Shown here in pieces: positions 45,990-54,870 of a DNA stretch of 64,000 bases. The position numbers were made by a program, and so were the translations under genes. Source of the DNA: Companilactobacillus mishanensis (GTDB lineage Bacteria > Bacillota > Bacilli > Lactobacillales > Lactobacillaceae); contig NZ_RHON01000001.1 of the NCBI RefSeq assembly GCF_003946505.1, positions 372,001 through 436,000 of the forward strand, read 5' to 3'. The notes beneath the pieces were generated by a model. That model was not told where the DNA came from, did no database searches, and saw only the letters and a list, made by a program, of their open reading frames with translations. Position 1 is the stretch's first letter, and the number at the start of each line of letters is the position of its first letter.

Positions 45990-46036
45990 AAAAAAGACTA
46001 CCAAACGTTGTTTTATCAACGATTAGTAGTCTTTTT
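45990..46036 (-). terminator. Terminator after tRNA-Arg
   Basis: Outer arms AAAAAGACTAC/GTAGTCTTTTT and an inner CGTTG/CAACG stem, with T-runs on both strands, so it can also stop plus-strand transcription. Confidence 0.85.
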
Positions 46037-46070
46037 ATTGTTTCGACATACGATGTACATATGCATAATA

Positions 46071-46144
46071 TGCCGCAGATGAGATTCGAACTCATGACCT
46101 ACGGTTTAGAAGACCGTTGCTCTATCCAGCTGAGCCACTGCGAC
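46071..46144 (-). tRNA. tRNA-Arg (anticodon UCU)
   Basis: 74 bases with a 7-bp acceptor stem (GTCGCAG paired with CTGCGGC, one G-T), a D-loop with AGCTGGATAGAGC, an anticodon loop CTTCTAA giving TCT, and a T-arm GGTTC-type TTCGAAT loop. The 3' CCA is not encoded. It reads AGA codons. Confidence 0.96.
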
Positions 46145-46156
46145 ATCACTTGAACT

Positions 46157-46186
46157 ATTATATATAAACGTACCTATAACTGTCAA
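46157..46186 (-). promoter_or_regulatory. tRNA-Arg promoter
   Basis: Consensus TTGACA (46181-46186) and TATAAT (46157-46162), 18 bases apart. The strongest promoter match in the window. Confidence 0.85.
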
Positions 46187-46219
46187 CGATGTATTTAAAA
46201 AAATATTTTTTCACTGGTA

Positions 46220-47137
46220 TTATTTTTGTAGAAAATCAGTTACCTTATGCTCTATCTTCACCTGGTAGTCTGGTTCATCGGTAATATTGTACCAATCAAC
46301 ATCCATTTGGTTCCTGAAATATGTCATCTGTCTTTTAGCAAAATGTCTGGAATTCTTTTTGATTTCAGACACACAATCTTCAAGTTCAGCTTTTCCTTCA
46401 AAATACGGAAACAACTCTTTATATCCAATCCCATTCTTAGCTTGAGGTATATTATCTTGATTCTCAAAAACGGATTTTGCTTCATCCAATAGACCCATTT
46501 CAATCATTTTATCGACCCGTGAATTAATCCGGTTATACAGTTGTTCCCTATCATCGGTTAAACCTATGATACAGAATTCAGCAAGATCATCACCATTTTG
46601 TTGGCTGACAATAGACTTCCCTGTTGTCTTGTAGACCTCAATTGCTCTCATAATACGGCGTGGATTATCCATATCGATTGAATTCAGTGCTTCTGGGTCT
46701 GTATTTTCAAGCTCAGATTGTAAACCTTGGATCCCTTGTTCTTTTTCAATTAACAATAATTTTTCACGTAAATCAGGATCAGTTGTAGAATCTCCACCTA
46801 ATTCTAAGTTCTTAACTAATGAATTCAAATAAAACCCCGTACCACCAACTATGAAGGGATTTTTATTTTCTTTGATAATTTCATCGATCAAATGTAAAGC
46901 ATTAGTTTGAAAATCCTTTACTGTATATCTTTGGTCAACATCGCAAATATCCACTAAATAATGTTTAACAAGCTTTAATTCTGCTTTTGAATCCTTGGCA
47001 GTACCAATATCTAGTCCTCTGTATATTTGCATTGAATCTCCAGAAATAATCTCTCCTGAAAACTTTTGTGAAAGTTTTAATCCTAATGCACTTTTACCAA
47101 CTGCTGTTGGACCAACGATTGCAACTACTTTTTGCAA
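46220..47137 (-). CDS. miaA: tRNA dimethylallyltransferase MiaA
   Basis: Adds a prenyl group to A37 of tRNAs reading U-starting codons. The 305 residues have the P-loop GPTAVGKSALG, the SGDSMQIYRGLDIGTAK segment and the C-terminal ...SRHFAKRQMTYFRNQ domain. The start codon is TTG at 47137 with GAGGTG upstream. tRNA-Arg follows downstream with its own promoter. Confidence 0.96.
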   Translation of the reverse strand: MQKVVAIVGPTAVGKSALGLKLSQKFSGEIISGDSMQIYRGLDIGTAKDSKAELKLVKHYLVDICDVDQRYTVKDFQTNALHLIDEIIKENKNPFIVGGTGFYLNSLVKNLELGGDSTTDPDLREKLLLIEKEQGIQGLQSELENTDPEALNSIDMDNPRRIMRAIEVYKTTGKSIVSQQNGDDLAEFCIIGLTDDREQLYNRINSRVDKMIEMGLLDEAKSVFENQDNIPQAKNGIGYKELFPYFEGKAELEDCVSEIKKNSRHFAKRQMTYFRNQMDVDWYNITDEPDYQVKIEHKVTDFLQK

Positions 47138-47223
47138 AATAACACCTCAATAAATTATGTAATTTATAGATTTTTTTAACAAAGTAATACATAATGGAGA
47201 ATGAAGACAGGAGGTAACCAACT

Positions 47224-47418
47224 ATGGCACAAAAACAAAAACATTTCCGCTTCGTTAAGGGCTTTTTATTCGGCTCATTAACAACTGCTACTGCAGTTTA
47301 TGGAGCATTGCACGCTTTCAAGAAATCAGTTATTGAACCAGAAGATGCTGAAAACGACCGTATTGAAGCAAACCGTCGTCGTGCAAACAGAAAGAGCCTA
47401 CAAGCTCATCAAGGTTAA
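47224..47418 (+). CDS. DUF3042 family protein
   Basis: A 64-residue protein: MAQKQKHFRFVKGFLFGSLTTATAVYGALHAFKKSVIEPEDA..., with a weakly hydrophobic helix (about 12-32) and a basic tail. It matches the DUF3042 family of lactic acid bacteria, role unknown. AGGAGG lies upstream. It is divergent from miaA. Confidence 0.88.
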   Translation: MAQKQKHFRFVKGFLFGSLTTATAVYGALHAFKKSVIEPEDAENDRIEANRRRANRKSLQAHQG

Positions 47419-47436
47419 TTAAAATAGAAATAAAAT

Positions 47437-47462
47437 GAGTGGACATCATGTTCACTCTTTTT
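47437..47462. terminator. Terminator between DUF3042 gene and the enolase-superfamily gene
   Basis: A 9-bp stem (47437-47445 with 47449-47457, one G-T pair), a 3-base loop and five T on the plus strand. The minus-strand side is A-rich, so it may serve both genes. Confidence 0.8.
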
Positions 47463-47464
47463 AT

Positions 47465-48595
47465 TTACCCTAAATTGATCCATTCTTCATTATCAAAAGC
47501 AATTTGAGCCATGTGACTTAGATTGACTCCGATTCCATCGCCTTGAGGAATCGACATTTCTCCATTATTAATCATGAAACTTTGTTCAGTAATATCATTA
47601 ATATAATATCTATCTGAAGCAGAAATGTCTCCTGGAAATTGGAAGAACGGCAAACTTGCAAATGCAAGATTAAATGCACGCCCAACGCCTGTCTCCAGCA
47701 TTCCACCACACCATACTTTTAATCCATTTTGAATTGCTAAATTTGTCATTGCCAGAGCGTTAGACACCCCACCGACTCTGGCAATTTTCATGTTGATATA
47801 CTGACCACTGTGCTTATTAAAAACCTTCATGACATCATCACTAGTAAGTATATTCTCATCCAAACAAATTGGCGTGCGAATAATACTTTGAAGTTTTGCA
47901 TGATCCTTAAAGTCCTTTTTTCCAAAAGGCTGTTCGATCATGGCAAAATCCAAATTGTCGATACTTTGGAAAAAACTTTTGTCCCGCAATCCAAATTGAG
48001 AATTACAATCAATCATCATTAAAACTTTTGGAAAATGACGTCTTATCTCAACTAAGTCAGAAATTTTTGTGCCACGATTTATCTTCAGTTTAATTCGATT
48101 ATATCCCTTATCTATCTGCTTCTGAATTTCATCAATCATCTGAATTGAGTTGTTGTGAATTCCGATTGCGACTCCAACTTCAACTTTGGCAGGTAAATTG
48201 TTCATCTGTCCGATAGTTGAAAATAGCAATTGCTGAAATGACACATTATTTCTTTTTGAAAACAAATCCCAGACTGCCATCTCAACTGCTGCACTAGCCA
48301 TTTTGGGACTGTTCATGGAGTTAATGAAACGACTGAATTCAAACGGTGTCTCATAGTTTTTGCCACCTAAAAGTGGCATTATTCTTGTATTTATCGATCT
48401 AACACACTGTGATTGGATTTCGTCCACATAATTTGGAAATTCAAAAGCCTCTACTTCGCCCAAACCGATATTACCAAGTTCATCCTTGATCATCAATATA
48501 TTGATTGGTCGAGTTCGATATTCATAACTAGCAAATCTATAAGGCTGTTTAAGTCTCATAATTAACTGATGCATTTTATATTCAACAATTTTCAT
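47465..48595 (-). CDS. Enolase-superfamily o-succinylbenzoate synthase / N-acylamino acid racemase-like
   Basis: A 376-residue TIM-barrel enzyme of the MenC/NSAR type. The acid-base pair is present: Lys169 and Lys171 in IKLKINRG, metal ligands Asp196, Glu221 and Asp246, and Lys270 in NMKIARVGG. Family members do either o-succinylbenzoate synthesis or N-succinylamino acid racemisation. No other men gene is next to it, so the substrate cannot be settled from context. Confidence 0.85.
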   Translation of the reverse strand: MKIVEYKMHQLIMRLKQPYRFASYEYRTRPINILMIKDELGNIGLGEVEAFEFPNYVDEIQSQCVRSINTRIMPLLGGKNYETPFEFSRFINSMNSPKMASAAVEMAVWDLFSKRNNVSFQQLLFSTIGQMNNLPAKVEVGVAIGIHNNSIQMIDEIQKQIDKGYNRIKLKINRGTKISDLVEIRRHFPKVLMMIDCNSQFGLRDKSFFQSIDNLDFAMIEQPFGKKDFKDHAKLQSIIRTPICLDENILTSDDVMKVFNKHSGQYINMKIARVGGVSNALAMTNLAIQNGLKVWCGGMLETGVGRAFNLAFASLPFFQFPGDISASDRYYINDITEQSFMINNGEMSIPQGDGIGVNLSHMAQIAFDNEEWINLG

Positions 48596-48616
48596 TTTTT
48601 CACCGCATACAAATAA

Positions 48617-48639
48617 AGACCGAAGCTACGCTTCAGTCT
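48617..48639 (-). terminator. Terminator after the rhodanese-like gene
   Basis: A 10-bp stem (48617-48626 with 48630-48639, one G-T-type pair), a 3-base loop and a T-rich stretch. Confidence 0.7.
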
Positions 48640-48647
48640 GCAATATT

Positions 48648-49052
48648 TTATAATTTTGTAGTCTTCTTTGTTTTGCCTTCCCAATCAGAAAACTTATCTT
48701 CCAACCAGTTAACATCTTCAAAGCCCCATTTTTTAAACTTCAAAGCTGCACGAACACAAATAGATTTACGTTCATCATACAAATAAACTGGTAAATCAGG
48801 ACGTAATTCTCCTTCTACATATTTGAGTTGTGAATAAGGTAAATTTCTTGCACCTAAGATATGTTTGGCGTCAAAACTGTTTTTCTCACGAAGATCAACA
48901 ATTTGGGCACGTCTCATATTTTCTTCAAACTCTTTTTGACTAATAGCTCCATTGAGTTTTTTGCCTTGGTATCTGTAATATAACCATGAACCAGCAAAAT
49001 AAAGTAAAAAGCCAATAGCAATAACATATAAAACGATATTTACAATTTGCAT
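48648..49052 (-). CDS. Membrane-anchored rhodanese-like protein
   Basis: 134 residues: an N-terminal helix (about 4-27) and a rhodanese domain with IVDLREKNSFDAKHILGARNLPY. The catalytic loop reads VYLYDERKSIC, with Asp where the active-site Cys should follow Tyr, so sulfurtransferase activity is doubtful. It is similar to YqhL, which lies near glcK in Bacillus; here it is 14 bases after glcK. Confidence 0.88.
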   Translation of the reverse strand: MQIVNIVLYVIAIGFLLYFAGSWLYYRYQGKKLNGAISQKEFEENMRRAQIVDLREKNSFDAKHILGARNLPYSQLKYVEGELRPDLPVYLYDERKSICVRAALKFKKWGFEDVNWLEDKFSDWEGKTKKTTKL

Positions 49053-49065
49053 CTAAAAAATCCCT

Positions 49066-50028
49066 CTAATCAACTTTTATCAAAGAAGCTGCTCCTATAA
49101 CACCAGCTTCATTACCTAAACTTGCAAGCTTCAACTCAGTAGACTCTCTGATAGTTGCAAATTCATTTTTCTTCATTGCAGCATCAACTTTGTCAGTCAA
49201 ATACTTACCGGCACCAGAAACACCACCGCCAATGATAACGTACTTAGGATTTAATGAGTTAGCAATATTTGCTAACGCAAATCCAAGTGAATCACAAACA
49301 TAGTTAACAACGATCAAGGCAAGATCATCGTTTTCTTTAGCCAAGTCAAATACATCCTTTGCAGAAATATCCTGACCATCATCTAGCATTGCTTTTAATT
49401 CTGATTTACCAGCATATTCGGATGCACGATCACGTGCTACACGAACGATACCAGTTGCAGATGCGATAGTTTCAAGGCATCCACGTTTACCACAAGTACA
49501 CATGAACCCATTTGGATCAACTGTAACATGTCCAATTTCACCGGCAGCACCAGCTGCACCATGCAAAATATTACCGTTAGCGATGATTCCACCACCAACA
49601 CCAGTACCAAGCGTAACAAAGACAACATCATTTGCGTTGTTACCGGCACCCATCCATCTTTCACCTAATGCGGCCACGTTAGCGTCATTTTCAATTTTAA
49701 CAGGAATACCTGTACCCTTTTCGATATCTCGAACGGGATAAACTGAATTTTGCCAATTAAGGTTATATGCACCCTTAATAGTGCCTTCTTCAAAATTGAT
49801 TGTACCAGGAGATCCCAAACCGATTCCTACGAATTGATCAGCTTTCATTCCGTACATTTCAATGTGATGATTGATTGAATCAATAATATCAGGAATAATC
49901 AATTGACCGTCAGAAAGAATATTAGTCTCCATACTCCATTTTTGTTGAATCTCACCCTTTAATGTGAGAATGGCAAATTTGATAGTTGTACCACCGAGGT
50001 CAACACCGATTAATTTTTTATCTGTCAC
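49066..50028 (-). CDS. glcK: ROK-family glucokinase
   Basis: Phosphorylates glucose. The 320 residues have GVDLGGTTIKF at the start, ENDANVAALGERW, GTGVGGGII and the zinc motif CTCGKRGCLET. Start codon GTG at 50028 overlaps the yqgQ stop. It is in the usual rhomboid-yqgQ-glcK order. Confidence 0.96.
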   Translation of the reverse strand: MTDKKLIGVDLGGTTIKFAILTLKGEIQQKWSMETNILSDGQLIIPDIIDSINHHIEMYGMKADQFVGIGLGSPGTINFEEGTIKGAYNLNWQNSVYPVRDIEKGTGIPVKIENDANVAALGERWMGAGNNANDVVFVTLGTGVGGGIIANGNILHGAAGAAGEIGHVTVDPNGFMCTCGKRGCLETIASATGIVRVARDRASEYAGKSELKAMLDDGQDISAKDVFDLAKENDDLALIVVNYVCDSLGFALANIANSLNPKYVIIGGGVSGAGKYLTDKVDAAMKKNEFATIRESTELKLASLGNEAGVIGAASLIKVD

Positions 50029-50258
50029 TTTGAACTTTCCTCTTCTTTTTTTTCTTCTTTACGATGCTCAGATTTTAGGACTAACTGAGCTTTTATAAAT
50101 GTAGGTTTATCTATCATTTCATTTTTATAAATGTTTCTTAATTCAATTGACATCAGTTCAATATCCCAGATACGTTTACCAAGATGAACATAGGTGCCAT
50201 ATTTTTTTAAAAGTTGCTGAACGTCGTACATCGTACGCAAGTTCATTTTATTATCCAT
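50025..50258 (-). CDS. yqgQ: DUF910 protein YqgQ
   Basis: A 77-residue protein with MYDVQQLLKKYGTYVHLGKRIWDIELM and a basic-acidic tail, the YqgQ/DUF910 family of unknown role. It overlaps glcK by 4 bases and the rhomboid gene by 8. Confidence 0.93.
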   Translation of the reverse strand: MDNKMNLRTMYDVQQLLKKYGTYVHLGKRIWDIELMSIELRNIYKNEMIDKPTFIKAQLVLKSEHRKEEKKEEESSK

Positions 50259-50922
50259 ACACTACCATTCCCTTTGTGTACATATAATACGATATTACTA
50301 GTAAAACAATTAGTGATGCTATCCTGATTAAAACATTTGGACGTTTCACACCAGGTATCCCTAACGAAATTCCTAGCAAGAACCCACCTAATGCTCCACC
50401 AAGATGACCCCAAATATCGATACCTGTCATAGTCAAATCCATCAACAAGTTTATCACGATAAGAGCTAAGAATGTTTTACCAAGTTCTCTCAGGAAATTA
50501 TTTTCTTTATAGATCAAGGCTAATGCAAGAAAAGCAGCAAACATTCCAAACAATGAAGTACTGGCACCGGCAGAAATAGCATTGTTGGCACCAAAAGCAA
50601 AACTGGCTAAATTACCAACGATTCCACTCAGCATAAAAATAACAAAGTATCTTGTATGCCCTATCATAGGCTCTAAAATCGAACCTACATAAAATAGTGT
50701 GAAACCATTAGTCAAAATATGAATAACACCTATGTGTAAGAAAATTGGTGTTATTAAACGCCACCAGTCTCCACCTTGGACCGCAAAATTAGTTTTTGCA
50801 CCAAGTGCTAATAGTGTCTGAACACTTGTAGATCCACCACTTAATGATTCCAAAACAAACATAATGGCAATTGCCATCAAAAGGATCCAGGTTACAAAAG
50901 GCTTTTCTTGTCGAGCTGACAT
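50251..50922 (-). CDS. Rhomboid family intramembrane serine protease
   Basis: About 223 residues with six to seven helices. The catalytic Ser lies in GASTSLFGM and the His in GHLGGALGG, both in place; the loop sequence LITPIFLHIGVIHILTNG is typical of rhomboids (YqgP/GluP type). ATG 50922 has GAGG at better spacing than the ATG at 50931. It lies between the 5-FCL gene and yqgQ. Confidence 0.95.
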   Translation of the reverse strand: MSARQEKPFVTWILLMAIAIMFVLESLSGGSTSVQTLLALGAKTNFAVQGGDWWRLITPIFLHIGVIHILTNGFTLFYVGSILEPMIGHTRYFVIFMLSGIVGNLASFAFGANNAISAGASTSLFGMFAAFLALALIYKENNFLRELGKTFLALIVINLLMDLTMTGIDIWGHLGGALGGFLLGISLGIPGVKRPNVLIRIASLIVLLVISYYMYTKGMVVYG

Positions 50923-50923
50923 A

Positions 50924-51481
50924 TTATTCATCCTCTGCTACTGAAATGATTTGGTCTACTGGTTTATCTAGTGTGAATACTGGCCAAGGAGTCTTGATAA
51001 AGAACTGTCTTGACACAGCTAATGCGATAGTTTTAGTTGGATATTGGGCCAAATAACGATCATAATATCCGGCACCAAAACCAAGTCTATTGTTACCCTC
51101 ACGTGAAAATGCAACACCGGGAACAATAATTAATTCTGGAGGATCTAAAATTTCTTTTTTATATTCCTTTGGTTCTCTAACTCCAAACGAACTTGTTTCC
51201 AATTCAGTATCTCGTTCATACTTAACAAAATTCATCGAGTAATCTGAGAAAGTCTTAGGAATATAGACTGATTTTCCGTCTTCCCAACACTTATTGATTA
51301 TTGGAAAGGTTGGAATTTCATTTTCAATACTTAATGTTATACCAACAGATTTTGCTGCTTTAAAATCTGCATTATCAAAGAGCTGAAAGTATATCTCATT
51401 GATTTCTTTTTGGGCTTGATCTGTTTTCATGAAACTATTTACTGTATCAATTTGTTGTTTTCTAAAGCTAACTTTATCCAA
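50924..51481 (-). CDS. 5-formyltetrahydrofolate cyclo-ligase
   Basis: Converts 5-formyl-THF to methenyl-THF with ATP. The 185 residues show SFRKQQIDTVN, PKTFSDYSMNFVKY, LIIVPGVAFSREGNNRLGFGAGYYDRYL. The open frame extends to a GTG at 51490 inside the ribosome site; TTG 51481 has GGAGG 8 bases upstream and is preferred. Confidence 0.93.
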   Translation of the reverse strand: MDKVSFRKQQIDTVNSFMKTDQAQKEINEIYFQLFDNADFKAAKSVGITLSIENEIPTFPIINKCWEDGKSVYIPKTFSDYSMNFVKYERDTELETSSFGVREPKEYKKEILDPPELIIVPGVAFSREGNNRLGFGAGYYDRYLAQYPTKTIALAVSRQFFIKTPWPVFTLDKPVDQIISVAEDE

Positions 51482-51497
51482 AAACTTCACCTCCAGT

Positions 51498-51530
51498 AAA
51501 AAAAAACAACAGGAATTTTACCTGTTGTTT
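51498..51530 (-). terminator. Terminator after rpmG
   Basis: A 10-bp stem (51504-51513 with 51521-51530) and a 7-base loop, followed by a T-run on the minus strand. It contains the rpmG stop and the space before 5-FCL. Confidence 0.85.
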
Positions 51531-51678
51531 ATTTTGTTTCACGATGCAATGTAACGGTACGTTCGCGAGGACAGTATTTCTTAAGTTCTAAGCGATCAGG
51601 GCTGTTACGTTTGCTTTTGCTTGTTAGATATGTACGTTCATGACATGATGTACATTCCATAGTTATATTTACTCTCAT
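51529..51678 (-). CDS. rpmG: 50S ribosomal protein L33
   Basis: A 49-residue protein read directly from the sequence: [21 protein letters not shown]..., then [26 protein letters not shown]. This is a typical L33. Three of the four zinc-ribbon cysteines are present (CTSC and YC); the fourth is Glu. AAAGGATG lies upstream of the ATG. Confidence 0.95.
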   Translation of the reverse strand: MRVNITMECTSCHERTYLTSKSKRNSPDRLELKKYCPRERTVTLHRETK

Positions 51679-51768
51679 TACTGGAACATCCTTTCATATG
51701 TTACTTAACTAAATTCAACTAATAAAATATACCATTTTTTTGAACATTTTAAAAGACCGAATTTATTA

Positions 51769-53877
51769 TTACTTTTGACCAGTTAACTTGTAATAGTCCT
51801 CGTACATCTGATGTGCTACCAATTGAGGATAGCTACCAGACTCTGAAGTCAAGTTTGGAAATACAATTGCCATCGCAATGTTGGGATCATCTGATGGTCC
51901 ATATGAAACCAAACTTGTAGTAATGGTTTCAGGTGGATCAGGATTATTAGGGTCATCAGGGTTGTAATAGAATGACTGTGCTGTACCAGTTTTGGCTGAT
52001 ACAGATGGAGACAAGTCTCTCAATCTTGTTCCGGTAGTCCAATATTGACTACCATGAGTAACCTTGTATAATCCACGTTTTACAACGCCTAATTCTGAAT
52101 TTGTAAAACCAACTCGATTTAATACTTTAGGTTGAGTTACAGATTCGATGGCACCCTTTTTACCGTCATTTCTAGTCTTTTGAATAGAATTTACGATATA
52201 AGGCTGCATACGATATCCACCATTAGCAATTGTTGAAATATATTGTGCCATTTCAATCAGTGTATAGGCATCGTAGTTACCATAGGCCAAATCCAGTGCA
52301 GAACCGGTCTTCAACTGACCATTAAGATGAGTTGAACCTTCAATACCTTTTGTTTCACCAGAAATATCAATACCCGTTTTGACACCTAATCCGAATTGGT
52401 TGAAGTAACCTCTTAATTTAGAAAAGATGTCGGGATTCATTTTGATTCTCTTGTTGGGAACATAATCCGCATGTGCCTCTTTCAAAGCCAATGCCATCAT
52501 GTACTCATTAGATGAAACTTCCAAAGCAGATTCAGCATTCAAACTGCTGTATGTACCAATTGGATAAACTGACTTTTTAACTGGTGTACCAGGAAGATAA
52601 ATAGGATTATCTGGCAATGTATTATTGTCGGGAGTAATGACTCCATCCATCAACGCACCAAGTACCGTGGCACCTTTAACCGCAGAACCCATTACGAAGG
52701 TTCTGTTGATAACTCCAAGCGCATCCTCAGTAGTCTTACCAGTTTGAGGATTGTTTCTCACACCGGCCATGGCCAAAATAGCACCAGTTTTTGGATTCAT
52801 TGCGACTGCATATGCACCGTCAGAATATTTGGTAATACCAGCAGCCTTTGCAGAGCTGAATTCCGTTGATAAAGTACTTTGGACTTTTTTCTGGAAATCC
52901 GAATCAATAGTTAGGTTAAGGTTTCCACCTTTTTGACCTGGATAAATTTCAGTACTCTTCTTAACTTGATTATTGGATCCGATCGAAACCTGTTTCTCAC
53001 TCTTAGTACCAGCCAAAATTGACTCGTAACTCTTTTCAAGATAACTTGTTCCGACACGGTCATTACGTGAATAACCTGATGCCAACATTGTATTGATCTC
53101 ATCATCAGGAATTCCTTGTTTCTCAGTCGATACGCCACCAATAACACTGGCAATTGACTTTCCTTGAGGATATTCACGATTCCAGTTTGTTCCAACACTA
53201 ACACCAGGAAGTTCGGTCAAATGCTCACTTACTTGGGCTATCTCTTTTGAAGTCAAATCCTTATCTTTTAAGAAAACTGTCGATAACGAATAAGCAGAAC
53301 TCATAGTTTTGAATAATGTTGCTTTTGCTAAGTCCTCGTCACTTAAATGTATACCTTGTTCTTTGATATATTTAACTTCATTTTGATAGATTTTTGCATT
53401 GGAATAAGTACTTCCATCAGATGCCTGACGATATGACTTTGGCATCTGTTTAGCAACTTTGTCAGATCTTCCAGGTGCAGACAAAATATAATCGGCTTTA
53501 TCTTGATCAGTAAGTTTCCCTTTGTCGATTTTTACATATTTAGTCAAACGATTAACGATTTGATAAATATTGCTCGATTTAACTCCAGCACTCTTTGTGT
53601 ATGTAATTGCGCTCTCGGTCGAATTTCCGACTAATAATCTACCTTTTGAATCGTAGATCATCCCTCTTGGAACGCTACCCTTCATTACAGTCTTATCAGT
53701 TCTATCTACCTCGGCTTGGAACTTGCCACCATATACAATTTGTAAATATGCAAGTTGTCCAACCAATAAGGCAAACAACGCAAAGACAATAAAAAAGAGC
53801 AGGTTTAAACGAAAGGGAATAGTAGACTTCGCTTGACTACCTGTTCTTTTTCTAATTATATCCAGTATTCTCTTCAT
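51769..53877 (-). CDS. Class B penicillin-binding protein (transpeptidase)
   Basis: A D,D-transpeptidase for cell-wall cross-linking, of the PBP2b/PbpA elongation type. The 702 residues have a short cytoplasmic tail, a helix near 25-47, a dimerisation domain and the transpeptidase with Ser in GSAVKG (SxxK), SSNEYM (SxN) and SAKTGTAQSF (KTG). The PBP2b gene commonly sits next to rpmG in lactic acid bacteria. Confidence 0.93.
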   Translation of the reverse strand: MKRILDIIRKRTGSQAKSTIPFRLNLLFFIVFALFALLVGQLAYLQIVYGGKFQAEVDRTDKTVMKGSVPRGMIYDSKGRLLVGNSTESAITYTKSAGVKSSNIYQIVNRLTKYVKIDKGKLTDQDKADYILSAPGRSDKVAKQMPKSYRQASDGSTYSNAKIYQNEVKYIKEQGIHLSDEDLAKATLFKTMSSAYSLSTVFLKDKDLTSKEIAQVSEHLTELPGVSVGTNWNREYPQGKSIASVIGGVSTEKQGIPDDEINTMLASGYSRNDRVGTSYLEKSYESILAGTKSEKQVSIGSNNQVKKSTEIYPGQKGGNLNLTIDSDFQKKVQSTLSTEFSSAKAAGITKYSDGAYAVAMNPKTGAILAMAGVRNNPQTGKTTEDALGVINRTFVMGSAVKGATVLGALMDGVITPDNNTLPDNPIYLPGTPVKKSVYPIGTYSSLNAESALEVSSNEYMMALALKEAHADYVPNKRIKMNPDIFSKLRGYFNQFGLGVKTGIDISGETKGIEGSTHLNGQLKTGSALDLAYGNYDAYTLIEMAQYISTIANGGYRMQPYIVNSIQKTRNDGKKGAIESVTQPKVLNRVGFTNSELGVVKRGLYKVTHGSQYWTTGTRLRDLSPSVSAKTGTAQSFYYNPDDPNNPDPPETITTSLVSYGPSDDPNIAMAIVFPNLTSESGSYPQLVAHQMYEDYYKLTGQK

Positions 53878-53903
53878 AGGTTTCCCTTCAAAATACTAAA
53901 GCA

Positions 53904-54200
53904 TTATTCATTCGATTTAAAAATGTAATCTGGTCCATCAGTCTTAGGATCATATTGTACTTCTAAATCATATCTTGCGAAAAACCAAGTGTCATTGTCG
54001 GTAATAAAATATGTAATACCATCAACAACTGTACTTGATTCGGGCTTGATTGGTTCCTCTTTACGAAATGCGATAGAAAAACCTTCATGGACCATGGTTT
54101 TACCGTAAACTTTACCGTAAAATCTGATACCGTCTCCGGGCTTTAAATCACATGCATCTTGATACCATTTTGAAGCTTCTTCTGTAATTTCAATCTTCAT
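53904..54200 (-). CDS. HesB-like (YneR type) protein
   Basis: A 98-residue protein of the iron-sulfur biosynthesis fold family (YneR/YqkB). It shows MKIEITEEASKWYQDACDL and RFYGKVYGKT. The conserved Cys residues of true A-type carriers are not seen, so cluster binding is doubtful. ATG 54200 has GAGG upstream; a GTG at 54209 is the alternative. Confidence 0.85.
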   Translation of the reverse strand: MKIEITEEASKWYQDACDLKPGDGIRFYGKVYGKTMVHEGFSIAFRKEEPIKPESSTVVDGITYFITDNDTWFFARYDLEVQYDPKTDGPDYIFKSNE

Positions 54201-54261
54201 TCCGTTCACCTCAGTAATAATAATAAACTACATGTGGTTAGCTTACCAGAAAACGCTTTCG

Positions 54262-54738
54262 TTAGGCAACATCGACGGCTTTAATTGTTAAAGTATAACT
54301 TCCAGCAGGTGTTTGAACAGTAACATCATCACCCACGTGCTTACCAAGCAATGCTTGAGCAATTGGTGAGTCGTTTGAGATTTTACCTGAATCAGGATCT
54401 GATTCAGCTGATCCAACTATTGTGTAAAATTCTGGATCGTCGTCATCTTCCTGAACAGTTACTTTCTTACCAACTGATACTTCATCTTCTGCAACTTCAT
54501 CAGTATCAATAACATTAGCGTATTGCAACATTTCAATTATTTGTGAAATTCTTGATTCAACAACACTTTGTTCATCTTTAGCGGATGTATATTCTGAATT
54601 TTCTGATAAATCACCAAAGCCTCTGGCAATTTTAATACGATTAATGACTTCGGGACGCTTAACTTGTTTCAGATTATCTAACTCTTCCTCAAGTTTTTTC
54701 TTGCCCTCAGCTGTCATTGGATAGCTTTTGTCTGCCAT
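54262..54738 (-). CDS. greA: Transcription elongation factor GreA
   Basis: Rescues backtracked RNA polymerase by stimulating transcript cleavage. The 158 residues have an N-terminal coiled-coil ([18 protein letters not shown]), the acidic tip and a C-terminal FKBP-like domain with [17 protein letters not shown] 54738 has GGAGG upstream; the longer frame to 54753 is not supported. Confidence 0.96.
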   Translation of the reverse strand: MADKSYPMTAEGKKKLEEELDNLKQVKRPEVINRIKIARGFGDLSENSEYTSAKDEQSVVESRISQIIEMLQYANVIDTDEVAEDEVSVGKKVTVQEDDDDPEFYTIVGSAESDPDSGKISNDSPIAQALLGKHVGDDVTVQTPAGSYTLTIKAVDVA

Positions 54739-54817
54739 TTTGAATTCCTCCATGAATCAATAGATCTAATTAATTTGGACTTTTTTACGGGATTCCTACC
54801 CTATTCTAAAATTTCAA

Positions 54818-54851
54818 AATGTCATCTAATCAAAATGACTAGATGACATTT
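54818..54851 (-). terminator. Terminator after mltG
   Basis: A perfect 12-bp stem (54818-54829 with 54840-54851) followed by a weak T-rich stretch on the minus strand. Confidence 0.7.
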
Positions 54852-54870
54852 AGTATTTATTTATTCTACC

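Noticed and set aside
46050..46068. Short palindrome near the tRNA-Arg 3' end
   Set aside because: It is a weak ATG-rich inverted repeat with no T-run and no evident link to the tRNA.
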